This document shows, piece by piece, positions 34,077-41,172 of a stretch of DNA of 64,000 nucleotides. A model generated the notes under the pieces. The model worked only from the letters and a program-made list of their open reading frames with translations, ran no database searches and had not been told where the DNA came from. Position numbers and translations under genes: made by a program. Positions within the stretch are counted from its first letter, which is position 1. Every line of letters begins with the position of its first letter. This DNA is from an uncultured Desulfosarcina sp. (GTDB lineage Bacteria > Desulfobacterota > Desulfobacteria > Desulfobacterales > Desulfosarcinaceae). The stretch covers positions 4,402,001 through 4,466,000 of the forward strand of contig NZ_OY764190.1 in assembly GCF_963668215.1 (NCBI RefSeq). The letters are read 5' to 3'.

Positions 34077-35805
34077 CTTCGATCTCCTGCAGGCGCCAGG
34101 CGCGGGCGTAGTATCCGCCCTCGTCCATTAGTTGGGTATGACTGCCCGCGCTGACGATCCGGCCGTTGTCCATCACCAGGATGCGGTCCGCGTGGCGCAC
34201 GGCCGACAAGCGGTGAGAAATGACGATCACGGTTTTTTCGCCCGCCATGGCCTGCAGGGTCGCCACGATGCGGCCGGCGGTGCGGGTGTCCACCTGGCTG
34301 ACGGGATCATCGAAAACCATGATGGGGGCCTGGTTGAGCAAAGCCCGGGCCAGGGCCACCCGCTGTTTCTGACCGCCGGAGAGGATCACGCCTTTTTCTC
34401 CGACCACGGTGTCGAATCCGTCGGGAAGCTCACCGATGGTGGTATCCAGCGCTGCCAGGCGGGTGACGCGGTGCAGCTCTTTTTTTGAGACGTCGCCTGC
34501 GCTGAAGGTGATGTTCTCCCGAACGGTGCCGGCGAAGAGAAAGGGTTCCTGGGGGGCCATGCAGATCAGGGACCGCAGGGAGCGGATCTGAAGTTGACGG
34601 ATGTCGGTGCCATCGATGCGAATGTTGCCCGAACCCAGATCGTACAGCCGCATCAACAGATTCATCAAGGTGGTCTTGCCGGCGCCCGGCGGCCCCACGA
34701 TGCCTAACGTCTGACCCTTTTTCAATTCCAGGTCGATGCCGTCCAGAACCCGGCCCCGCTGGGGATCGTAGGCAAAGCGGACCTTCTCGAAGGTCAGGCT
34801 GCGCTCGAATCCGGAAAGGGCGACGGCATCCGGGGCTTCGACCAGTTCCGGCCGGGTTTGAAAAATGCCATTGAGCCGGTCCAGCGAGGCCCGGCCGCGC
34901 TGGATGAGGTTGGTCACCCATCCCAGGGCCATCATGGGCCAGGTGAGCAGACCCAGGTAACTGATGAAGGCCACGAAATCGCCCGGCGTGATCCGCGCGA
35001 AAATCGTCTGGCGACCCCCCTGGAATAAAACGATGGCCAGGCTCAGGTTGGTGAGCATCATCATCAAGGGGAAAAAGGAGCCGGTGATTTTTACCAGATC
35101 GATGTTTTCCTGCACGTAGGTATTGGAGATGCGGGCGACCTCGCGGCTTTCGGCGGCCTGGGCATTGTAGGCCAGAATTACCCGGATGCCGGCAAACCGT
35201 TCCCGGACCGCTTCGGTGAACTCGGCAAAGGCGGCCTGCACGCGTTTGTAGCGGCGATGCATCCGCCGGCCGAAAAAGCGGGTGCCGATGACGATGAAGG
35301 GCATGGGGATCAGCACGTACAGGGTCAGTTCGAGATTGATGTAGATCATGAACCCGATGGCCGCAGATCCTAAAAAGAGAGCGTCGTTTAAGGCCACCAG
35401 CCCCATTCCGGAGGCCATGCGCACCTGCTGGATATCGTTGGTGGCGTGGGCCATGATATCGCCGGTGCGCGTCCGGTCGAAATAAGCCGGCGACAGGGTC
35501 TGGATATGAGCAAAAAGCCGGTTGCGCAGGGCTTCTTCGGTGATGCGGGCGGTCCCCAGCAGGCAGCGGCGCCAGAAAAAGCGAAAAAAACCGATGCACA
35601 GACCCAAAACGAGAATGGCCAGGGCATACTCCATCAGACCTCCGGGATCCGTCTGCATGAGTGTCAGATCGTCCACCGCCCGTTTGATGACGCGGGGGAT
35701 GAACAGCTGAAGCAGGTCCACGACGATCAGGCATAGCAGGCCAAAAAGAATCCGGTAGCGGTTGGCGGCCAGGTAAGGTTTTATGAGCTGAAAAGAAGAT
35801 TCCAT
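34066..35805 (-). CDS. ABC exporter half, membrane + ATPase (degenerate catalytic site)
   Basis: 579 residues, first gene of the pair. It has six membrane segments, then Walker A GPPGAGKTTLMNLL, signature LSGGQKQRVALARALL, and Walker B IMVFDDPVSQVD. An Asp replaces the catalytic Glu after Walker B. Heterodimeric exporters such as BmrCD and TM287/288 carry exactly such a degenerate site in one half, and the second half (32106-34076) has the normal Glu. The two should form one asymmetric exporter. Confidence 0.92.
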   Translation of the reverse strand: MESSFQLIKPYLAANRYRILFGLLCLIVVDLLQLFIPRVIKRAVDDLTLMQTDPGGLMEYALAILVLGLCIGFFRFFWRRCLLGTARITEEALRNRLFAHIQTLSPAYFDRTRTGDIMAHATNDIQQVRMASGMGLVALNDALFLGSAAIGFMIYINLELTLYVLIPMPFIVIGTRFFGRRMHRRYKRVQAAFAEFTEAVRERFAGIRVILAYNAQAAESREVARISNTYVQENIDLVKITGSFFPLMMMLTNLSLAIVLFQGGRQTIFARITPGDFVAFISYLGLLTWPMMALGWVTNLIQRGRASLDRLNGIFQTRPELVEAPDAVALSGFERSLTFEKVRFAYDPQRGRVLDGIDLELKKGQTLGIVGPPGAGKTTLMNLLMRLYDLGSGNIRIDGTDIRQLQIRSLRSLICMAPQEPFLFAGTVRENITFSAGDVSKKELHRVTRLAALDTTIGELPDGFDTVVGEKGVILSGGQKQRVALARALLNQAPIMVFDDPVSQVDTRTAGRIVATLQAMAGEKTVIVISHRLSAVRHADRILVMDNGRIVSAGSHTQLMDEGGYYARAWRLQEIEDAV

Positions 35806-35923
35806 CGGACCTCATGGTTGGGATCGAGAAGAGCGAAAAAGCCAAAAAGAAAAATAAGGCAGGAAAGGGGAGGGGTCAAATACCGGCAACGCAACGAAGC
35901 GGCCGGAATTAAATCCCGGGCTG

Positions 35924-36571
35924 TTACGCGCTCGTATCCGGAAGAAGGTTCAAACACTGGAAACGAATTCCGTCGGGCCGCCGTTCGAGAATGTTCATGG
36001 CGGCTGGACCCTGGTCGATGCGAAAGAGGTTGGCCGTCGGCATGCCGAGAAGATGGCACAGCAGCACGCGAATGACGCCGGCGTGGGAAACGAACAGCAG
36101 GTTGCCGTCGTTTTTCCCGACCTGCCGCTCGAATACCCGAACCACCCGCTGCCGAAGGTCGTTGAAGCTCTCTCCGCCCGGCGGATGGAACCCGGCGATA
36201 TCCCGGCCCCGCTGCGCAAAGGCGTCGGGATCCAATTTTTTGACCTGATCGAAACGCATTCCGTCCCACTGGCCCAGGTCGATTTCCCGGAGTTCGGCCA
36301 GCGGCGTGACGACGGCACGGCTATTTTGAGCGATCGTGTCGGCGGTTTCCCGGCAGCGCTGAAGATCGCTGCAAAAGATGCCTTCTAAAGGCCAGGCGGC
36401 CAACTGCCTGCTCCAGAATTCCGTCTGCCGGCGTCCGTGCTCGCTCAGCGGCAGATCGGTCTGACCGATGAAGCGCTTTTCGTTGTCGGCGGTCTGAAGC
36501 GACCCGTGGCGCAGCAGAAAAATCTTTTTCTCACAATCATCTGTCAGCCAGCTTGTCAGGATGTTTTTCAT
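35924..36571 (-). CDS. Histidine phosphatase-family protein (CobC/GpmB type)
   Basis: 215 residues. IFLLRHGSLQTADNEKRFIGQTDLPLSEHGRRQ holds the RHG phospho-histidine motif, followed by CSDLQRCRETADTIA, LREIDLGQWDGM and the second catalytic His in NLLFVSHAGVIRVLLC. The family includes phosphoglycerate mutases, alpha-ribazole phosphatase CobC and broad phosphatases; the substrate is unknown. It overlaps the NTP-transferase gene by 4 nt (ATGA), so they work from one message. Confidence 0.88.
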   Translation of the reverse strand: MKNILTSWLTDDCEKKIFLLRHGSLQTADNEKRFIGQTDLPLSEHGRRQTEFWSRQLAAWPLEGIFCSDLQRCRETADTIAQNSRAVVTPLAELREIDLGQWDGMRFDQVKKLDPDAFAQRGRDIAGFHPPGGESFNDLRQRVVRVFERQVGKNDGNLLFVSHAGVIRVLLCHLLGMPTANLFRIDQGPAAMNILERRPDGIRFQCLNLLPDTSA

Positions 36572-37731
36572 AAGCCATCCGTACCTGTGGTATCGGTGTT
36601 TTCATGAAATGGTGCCAGCAGTTGAGAAATGGTTTTGCCGGCCGTCCGCTCCACTTTAGCCTGAATGTCCAGGGCGGCCTGGCGCCGCCGCGTAATGGCC
36701 CTGGCGGCCTGCGGATCATGGCCGTATTTTTCGAGTTTAGCGTCAAACCGCCGGCTCAGATCGACGACGGTTTGGCCGGCGACCAGTTTGTCGGCCAGAT
36801 GAACGATTTGGGCTTCATCCAGCGGGTTCTCGGGCTTTATCTGGATTTCCATGTGGACGGCAACGATGGCGGCCATGTCGGCAAAGCCCATCGTCTCCAG
36901 CAGGCGGGCGCCGGCCAGCGCATGATTCTTTTCAAGCCGGGCCACATCGTGGACCCGGGCCGCGGCGTCGATCAGGCGTATGTCGAGGCGGCCGCCGCGG
37001 GCGTTGACCGCCTCGGCCAGGGTGCAGGCCACCCGGGCCACCTGCCGGCAGTGGTCGACGATGGCAGCGGGCAGTCCCTGGACGTCGTGCATCAGCCCCA
37101 GGCATTCTGCTTCGGTGAGAAGGTTGCCGGCTTCCAAACGGGCGGTCAGGTCCTCGTAATCGGACTGTGTATCCAGGTCCAGCAATACGCCTTCATCGGC
37201 CACCGGAACTTCTCGGGCCGCGGCGTCGAAACGGCTCAATAGCGCCCTTAACCCTCCCTGGCCGTCATGATCGGCAATCGCGCCCTCCAGGTCTTTGCGG
37301 ATCAGCGGGGGGTGGCCGCGCCGCCCGGTGAAAACGGGGTAGACCACCGGCGGCAGTCCGGTGCCGGCGGCATCCAGCAGTCGGATCAGGGTGTGCGGGC
37401 GAACCAGGGGGATATCCACCGGATGAACGAAAAAGGCGCCGATGCCCTGTGGCAGGGCCTTAACGCCGGCGACCACCGAAGAATACATGCCGCTGGCGTA
37501 ATCGGGGTTGTCGACCACGGTCACGGGCCGGCCGGCCAGAGCGGTCCGGATCTCGTCGCTGCGGTGGCCGGTTACCACCCGGATGTCGGCAATGCCCGCC
37601 CGACGATAAAGATCGACCACCCGGTCCAGCACACGGCGACCGTCCAGTTCCATCAACGGCTTGAAAGCGCTCATCCGCGAAGAGAACCCGGCGGCCAGGA
37701 TCACGGCGGCGGTTTTTTCGAAAAGGGGCAT
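36568..37731 (-). CDS. NTP transferase (MobA/MocA-like) fused to an HD domain, DVU_1551 type
   Basis: 387 residues. Residues 1-195 form a nucleotidyltransferase of the MobA/MocA fold: VILAAGFSSRMSAFKPLMELDGRRVLDRVVDLY, VTGHRSDEI, VDNPDYASGMYSSVVAGV, HPVDIPLVRP and GRRGHPPLI. Residues 205-340 are an HD domain with VHDVARLEKNHALAGARLL and AAIVAVHMEI. The same fused arrangement next to a histidine phosphatase is known in Desulfovibrio (DVU_1551 family), often near molybdenum hydroxylases. A role in making a molybdopterin dinucleotide cofactor is plausible, but no molybdoenzyme is in view. Confidence 0.82.
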   Translation of the reverse strand: MPLFEKTAAVILAAGFSSRMSAFKPLMELDGRRVLDRVVDLYRRAGIADIRVVTGHRSDEIRTALAGRPVTVVDNPDYASGMYSSVVAGVKALPQGIGAFFVHPVDIPLVRPHTLIRLLDAAGTGLPPVVYPVFTGRRGHPPLIRKDLEGAIADHDGQGGLRALLSRFDAAAREVPVADEGVLLDLDTQSDYEDLTARLEAGNLLTEAECLGLMHDVQGLPAAIVDHCRQVARVACTLAEAVNARGGRLDIRLIDAAARVHDVARLEKNHALAGARLLETMGFADMAAIVAVHMEIQIKPENPLDEAQIVHLADKLVAGQTVVDLSRRFDAKLEKYGHDPQAARAITRRRQAALDIQAKVERTAGKTISQLLAPFHENTDTTGTDGL

Positions 37732-37763
37732 GGGAGAATGTCCTGGTCGGTAGCGGTTTTTCT

Positions 37764-37822
37764 TGGGAGCGGCTTCCAGCCGCGATGATTGAGAACCGAA
37801 TCGCGGCTGGAAGCCGCTCCCA
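37764..37822. repeat. REP-like palindrome (23-bp perfect arms)
   Basis: Arms 37764-37786 (starts TGGGAGCGGCTTCCAGCC) and 37800-37822 (ends GGAAGCCGCTCCCA) are perfect reverse complements around a 13-nt loop. The GCGGCT(T/G)CC-type core recalls dispersed REP elements of environmental proteobacteria. It lies in the gap between the NTP transferase and ligase genes. Confidence 0.85.
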
Positions 37823-37931
37823 CGAACCCACCACTTTTTTTCGGGTGTGTGGCCGTGGGTGGTCTGAAAAAGACTTTTATGAGTTCATCTATTTTATCGG
37901 CGACGGGGAAAATCGTTCTTCCGTCCGTCTC

Positions 37932-39773
37932 TCAACGGTTACCGAGCATCTCTATATACTGATCCTCGGTGAGGATGGCCACCCCCAGTTTTTCGGCTTT
38001 GTTCATTTTCGAGGCTCCGACTTTTTCTCCGCAGACCAGATAGTCGGTACTGCCGCTGACGGCCGTCTGCACCCGGGCACCCAGTTCCCGGGCCCGGGCC
38101 TGCATGGTCTGCCGGTCGCCGTGGATCATTTTTCCGGTGAAGACGATGCCCTTGCCGGCAATGGAACTGTCCACCGCTTCCTGATCGGCGGCCAGCGGTG
38201 TGCGCTGGAGATTGAAGTTCTGGTCCAGCATGTGGACGATGGTGCCGGCCATGTCACGAATGCTTTCGGCAATGCTCTGGCTGGTCTTTTCGCCGAATCC
38301 CTTGATGTCGATCAGGTCTTCGGGCTCGATGGCGGGGATCTTTTCCAGCGGAATGTGGGCCAGCAGCTTACGGCTGTCCCCGGTGCCGAGGTTGGAAATG
38401 CCGAAGGCGGCCAGAAAACGCCAGTCCTCCACCGGTTTGGTCCGACTGATGGCAATGGCCTCGGCCAGGTTTTTCGACTGGACGGGGCCGAAACCCATTT
38501 CCACGAAATCCGCTTCGGTCAGCCGGTAGACCGCTTCCAGGCTTTCGTGCCCTTTGTCCACGATTTTCTGGATGGTCTTGATGCCGAACCAGTCGGCATT
38601 GCCCAGAATCCGGAACCAGTGGCTGATGCGCTGCTCGATCTGCGCCCGGCAGTGTTGATTGGTACACTTGAGAAAATCGTTCTGCCAGCTCAAGGGCTGG
38701 CCGCAGCTGGGGCAGGCATGGGGCAGTTGCACGTCTCCTCTGGCCTCGACGACCGCTTCCAGTTTGGGAATCACCTCGCCGCTGCGGATGATTTCGATGC
38801 ATGTGCCCGGACCGATGTGCAAATCGCGGATGTTGCCCGCATGGTGGGCCGTCACGCGGCGGATGGTGGCCCCGGAAAGCGGCACCGGCTCCACGATCAT
38901 GACCGGGGTAATGTTGCCGGTGCGCCCCACCTGCCACTGAATGTCGACAACGGTCGTCTCGGCCGTCTCCCCCTTGGTCTTGATGGCGATCTGCCAGCGG
39001 TAGTGGTGGGCCGTGGCGCCCATGCGCAGCTTGAGTTCTTCGTTGGTGATTTCGGCCACCACGCCGTCGGTGGGATAATCCACTCCGGAGAGAATTTCGT
39101 CGACCAGTTGCCGGCGCTTTTCAATCAGTTTTTTCCCGTCAACGATGATGGACGGTTTGACCTGGCTGTACGGGTAGAAATGGACCATGCCGTCATCCAG
39201 GGCGCGTTTGGCGTTTTCGTTGAGGGTGTCCGAACTGATGATCCCCACCACCATGTTGCGTGGATGCTCGAAGAATTCGGCCATGGTCTGTTCGAAATAG
39301 GATTTGACCACCACGATTTCGCCCACCCCCTGGCCGCGGCCGCCGATGGGAACCACGCCTTTGGCAAAGGCGCTGGAAATCTCGTAGCCTACTTCGCCGT
39401 TGCCCCGGGTGGCGAAGATGTCGCCGTCATCCCGACCGGCCAGACCGTCCAGTTTTGGAGTCAGCCGGTATTCGACCGGTCCGATGCCGAGCGCATCGGC
39501 CTCTTTCTGCACCCGGGCCACGAAGCGTTCCAGTTGGTCCTGGGTGTAAGCTTTTTCGATGGAAAGCATGGGAGCGGGGTGGCGGACTTCCCGGCGGCCG
39601 GAGAATTGTTCCGGCTCCACGGCTTGCAGGAAGGGATGATCCGGCACCACGGCGCGCAACTGTTCGACCGCTTCGTCGTATTCGAAGTCGCTGACCAGGG
39701 GCGTTCCCTGGCGGTAGGCGCGGTTATAGGACTGGAGCAGATCGACGAGTTCGTTGATGTCGGACGTTTTCAT
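37932..39773 (-). CDS. Divergent NAD-dependent DNA ligase (LigA paralogue)
   Basis: 613 residues against about 670 for LigA. The catalytic KLDG is present with Lys at 107 (RLTPKLDGLAG). The nucleotidyltransferase motifs GATAHHYRWQIAIK and VGRTGNITPVMIVEPV, four zinc Cys (354, 357, 370, 375 in CPSCGQP...CTNQHC), the HhH region (GFGPVQSKNLAEAI, IKGFGEKTSQSIAESI) and a BRCT domain (GIVFTGKMIHGDRQTMQ) all appear. The segment normally reading EVRGEV...FANPRNAAAG is replaced by GEIVVVKSYFEQTMAEFFEHPRN. The N-terminal NMN-binding domain Ia is shortened. It may be a second, specialised ligase. No good ribosome site precedes the ATG. Confidence 0.88.
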   Translation of the reverse strand: MKTSDINELVDLLQSYNRAYRQGTPLVSDFEYDEAVEQLRAVVPDHPFLQAVEPEQFSGRREVRHPAPMLSIEKAYTQDQLERFVARVQKEADALGIGPVEYRLTPKLDGLAGRDDGDIFATRGNGEVGYEISSAFAKGVVPIGGRGQGVGEIVVVKSYFEQTMAEFFEHPRNMVVGIISSDTLNENAKRALDDGMVHFYPYSQVKPSIIVDGKKLIEKRRQLVDEILSGVDYPTDGVVAEITNEELKLRMGATAHHYRWQIAIKTKGETAETTVVDIQWQVGRTGNITPVMIVEPVPLSGATIRRVTAHHAGNIRDLHIGPGTCIEIIRSGEVIPKLEAVVEARGDVQLPHACPSCGQPLSWQNDFLKCTNQHCRAQIEQRISHWFRILGNADWFGIKTIQKIVDKGHESLEAVYRLTEADFVEMGFGPVQSKNLAEAIAISRTKPVEDWRFLAAFGISNLGTGDSRKLLAHIPLEKIPAIEPEDLIDIKGFGEKTSQSIAESIRDMAGTIVHMLDQNFNLQRTPLAADQEAVDSSIAGKGIVFTGKMIHGDRQTMQARARELGARVQTAVSGSTDYLVCGEKVGASKMNKAEKLGVAILTEDQYIEMLGNR

Positions 39774-39798
39774 CTGTTTTGGTTTTTTCTATGGGTCC

Positions 39799-39826
39799 GT
39801 AGGGGCGAAAGATTTCTCGCCCTTAC
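39799..39826. repeat. Short palindrome GTAGGGGCGA...TCGCCCTTAC
   Basis: GTAGGGGCGA, loop AAGATTTC, TCGCCCTTAC. It belongs to a common class of intergenic palindromes with a GTAGGGGCG head. A related head occurs at 44317. Confidence 0.6.
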
Positions 39827-39840
39827 CCGATCGTTTGTTC

Positions 39841-39889
39841 TCACCACTCACCGATCACAGTTCACAGTTCACAGTTCACTGATCACCGA
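39841..39889. repeat. Seven tandem heptamers (TCACxxx)
   Basis: TCACCAC, TCACCGA, TCACAGT, TCACAGT, TCACAGT, TCACTGA, TCACCGA. The last unit supplies the stop and last codon of the nucleoside phosphorylase on the minus strand. It is a short tandemly repeated repetitive element, as known from cyanobacteria. Confidence 0.88.
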
Positions 39890-40644
39890 TGCCCGTTCCC
39901 CGTCGCTATTCCTTTCGCCAGGGTCAACGCCGCCCGGCAAGCTTTCTCACGGGCCGCTTTAAACTGCGGGGTTTTGAAGCCGGGGCGCCAGGTGTAGTCG
40001 GAGAGTTCATCGGAAACCACCAGGATGCCGGCCGCCTCCATTTGGCGAAATGCGGCCACCGTAAAAATGGCGGACATTTCCATTTCGACGGCCAGCGCAC
40101 CTCTGGACTGGTAATATTTCACCTGTTCCACGGTTTCGCGGAAAATGGCATCCGTGGTCCAGACGGCGCCCTCATGAAAAGACGTACCGTGGTGCTGGAG
40201 GGCCAGCCGGACCTGATGCACCAGCTGCCGGGCGGGCAGGGCCACCCGGCACGAAGGGTCGCAGTAATGGCCGGAGGTGCCTTCATCCACCATGGCGCTG
40301 TCCGGCAGAATGACATCGCCGGCCTTGACGCCGCCAGATACCGCCCCGCACCAGCCGACAAAGACAATTGTGCTCACGCCCCAGACCTTCAGCGACTCGA
40401 CGATCATGGCTGCATAGGGGGCGCCGACCAGCGGGCCGATCAGGCTGTAACGCAGCCGGCCGTCGGCGTCTGCATGGACATGCAGGTCGCTCATGTATAG
40501 CTTGCGGCGATCCACCACGGGGATCTTGGCCAGTTCGGCCAGCAGGCGCAGGTCCGCTCCGGTGGCCGTCACAATGGCCAACGAGCCGGTTTCCGGCGGT
40601 TTTTTGCCTTTTACGGGGTTAACAATAGCGCGGCGGTCAGGCAT
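39883..40644 (-). CDS. Nucleoside phosphorylase-family protein
   Basis: 253 residues. The PNP/UDP fold is recognised by VSTIVFVGWCGAVSGGVKAGDVILP, AVEMEMSAIFTVAAF and LVVSDEL. It would cleave a nucleoside with phosphate; the base specificity (uridine, purine, or 5'-methylthioadenosine) cannot be assigned. The ATG is the last triplet before a 111-bp palindromic element, and no ribosome site is visible in that element, so translation may be altered by the repeat insertion. The 3' end merges into heptamer repeats. Confidence 0.82.
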   Translation of the reverse strand: MPDRRAIVNPVKGKKPPETGSLAIVTATGADLRLLAELAKIPVVDRRKLYMSDLHVHADADGRLRYSLIGPLVGAPYAAMIVESLKVWGVSTIVFVGWCGAVSGGVKAGDVILPDSAMVDEGTSGHYCDPSCRVALPARQLVHQVRLALQHHGTSFHEGAVWTTDAIFRETVEQVKYYQSRGALAVEMEMSAIFTVAAFRQMEAAGILVVSDELSDYTWRPGFKTPQFKAAREKACRAALTLAKGIATGNGHR

Positions 40645-40755
40645 TGTCTATGGTTCGAGATCAAGCTTTTGGACTGCGTTATCGGTCGTCGCGGTATTCA
40701 TTATACAGCTTCCTCCCTCTGGCTTTGCCAAAAACTTGATCTCGAACCATAGACA
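40645..40755. repeat. MITE-like palindromic element, 111 bp
   Basis: 28-bp arms at 40645-40672 (starts TGTCTATGGTTCGAGATCAA) and 40728-40755 (ends TTGATCTCGAACCATAGACA) with one mismatch. The interior is also weakly palindromic (GGTAT...ATACAGC). It ends exactly at the start codon of the phosphorylase. It shares the core CTTGATCTCG with the element at 8176. Confidence 0.85.
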
Positions 40756-40825
40756 TGCATTATAAATTGGGTCAGGTCCGCTGGATCTGAATGGAGGCCC
40801 CTTGGGGAGATTTTGAATCATGCCC

Positions 40826-40857
40826 GCAGGCAAACGCAATGGACTGCGTCTGCCTGC
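40826..40857 (-). terminator. Strong hairpin after the small conserved gene
   Basis: GCAGGCAAACGCA, loop ATGGAC, TGCGTCTGCCTGC: 13 bp with one mismatch. It follows the stop of the minus-strand gene at 40880, but there is no T-run, so it may protect the RNA end rather than terminate. Confidence 0.5.
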
Positions 40858-40879
40858 AGGTGTGATAACTTGTTATGAA

Positions 40880-41134
40880 TCAATCGGGGCGCTGGAGGTC
40901 GGTCAACTCGTCCTTGATCTCGTCCATGGCGTCGTAGAGCCAGAGGATATCCTCGATGGTCAGGCGGCCGGCCTTGACCGGGGCCCGGTCGCTGCCGTCC
41001 TTCTTTTTAAGAATGCGGGGGCCGATCTGAACCTTGGCTTCCCCTTTGTCATATCGGTTGATGGTTACCATCAGCCCGGTTTCCGGGCATTGCCACTTTT
41101 TGAGAACTTTGTCCTTATCCGGATCGAAAGGCAT
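40880..41134 (-). CDS. Small conserved protein of unknown function
   Basis: 84 residues: MPFDPDKDKVLKKWQCPETGLMVTINRYDKG at the start and LTIEDILWLYDAMDEIKDELTDL at the end. It is mixed alpha/beta and charged, with one Cys and no membrane segment or signal. I do not recognise the family. AGGAGG lies 10 nt upstream of ATG. It follows glyS by 39 bp on the same strand and is probably transcribed with glyQS. Confidence 0.75.
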   Translation of the reverse strand: MPFDPDKDKVLKKWQCPETGLMVTINRYDKGEAKVQIGPRILKKKDGSDRAPVKAGRLTIEDILWLYDAMDEIKDELTDLQRPD

Positions 41135-41172
41135 TACATCCTCCTTGGATGATTTTAAATTTCAAATTTTCA

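Noticed and set aside
39841..39889. CRISPR-like array
   Set aside because: Units are 7 bp without spacers; this is a short tandem repeat.
37785..39962. 725-codon open frame antisense to the ligase gene
   Set aside because: Low-complexity His/Gly/Asp-rich product; the ligase on the other strand is clear.
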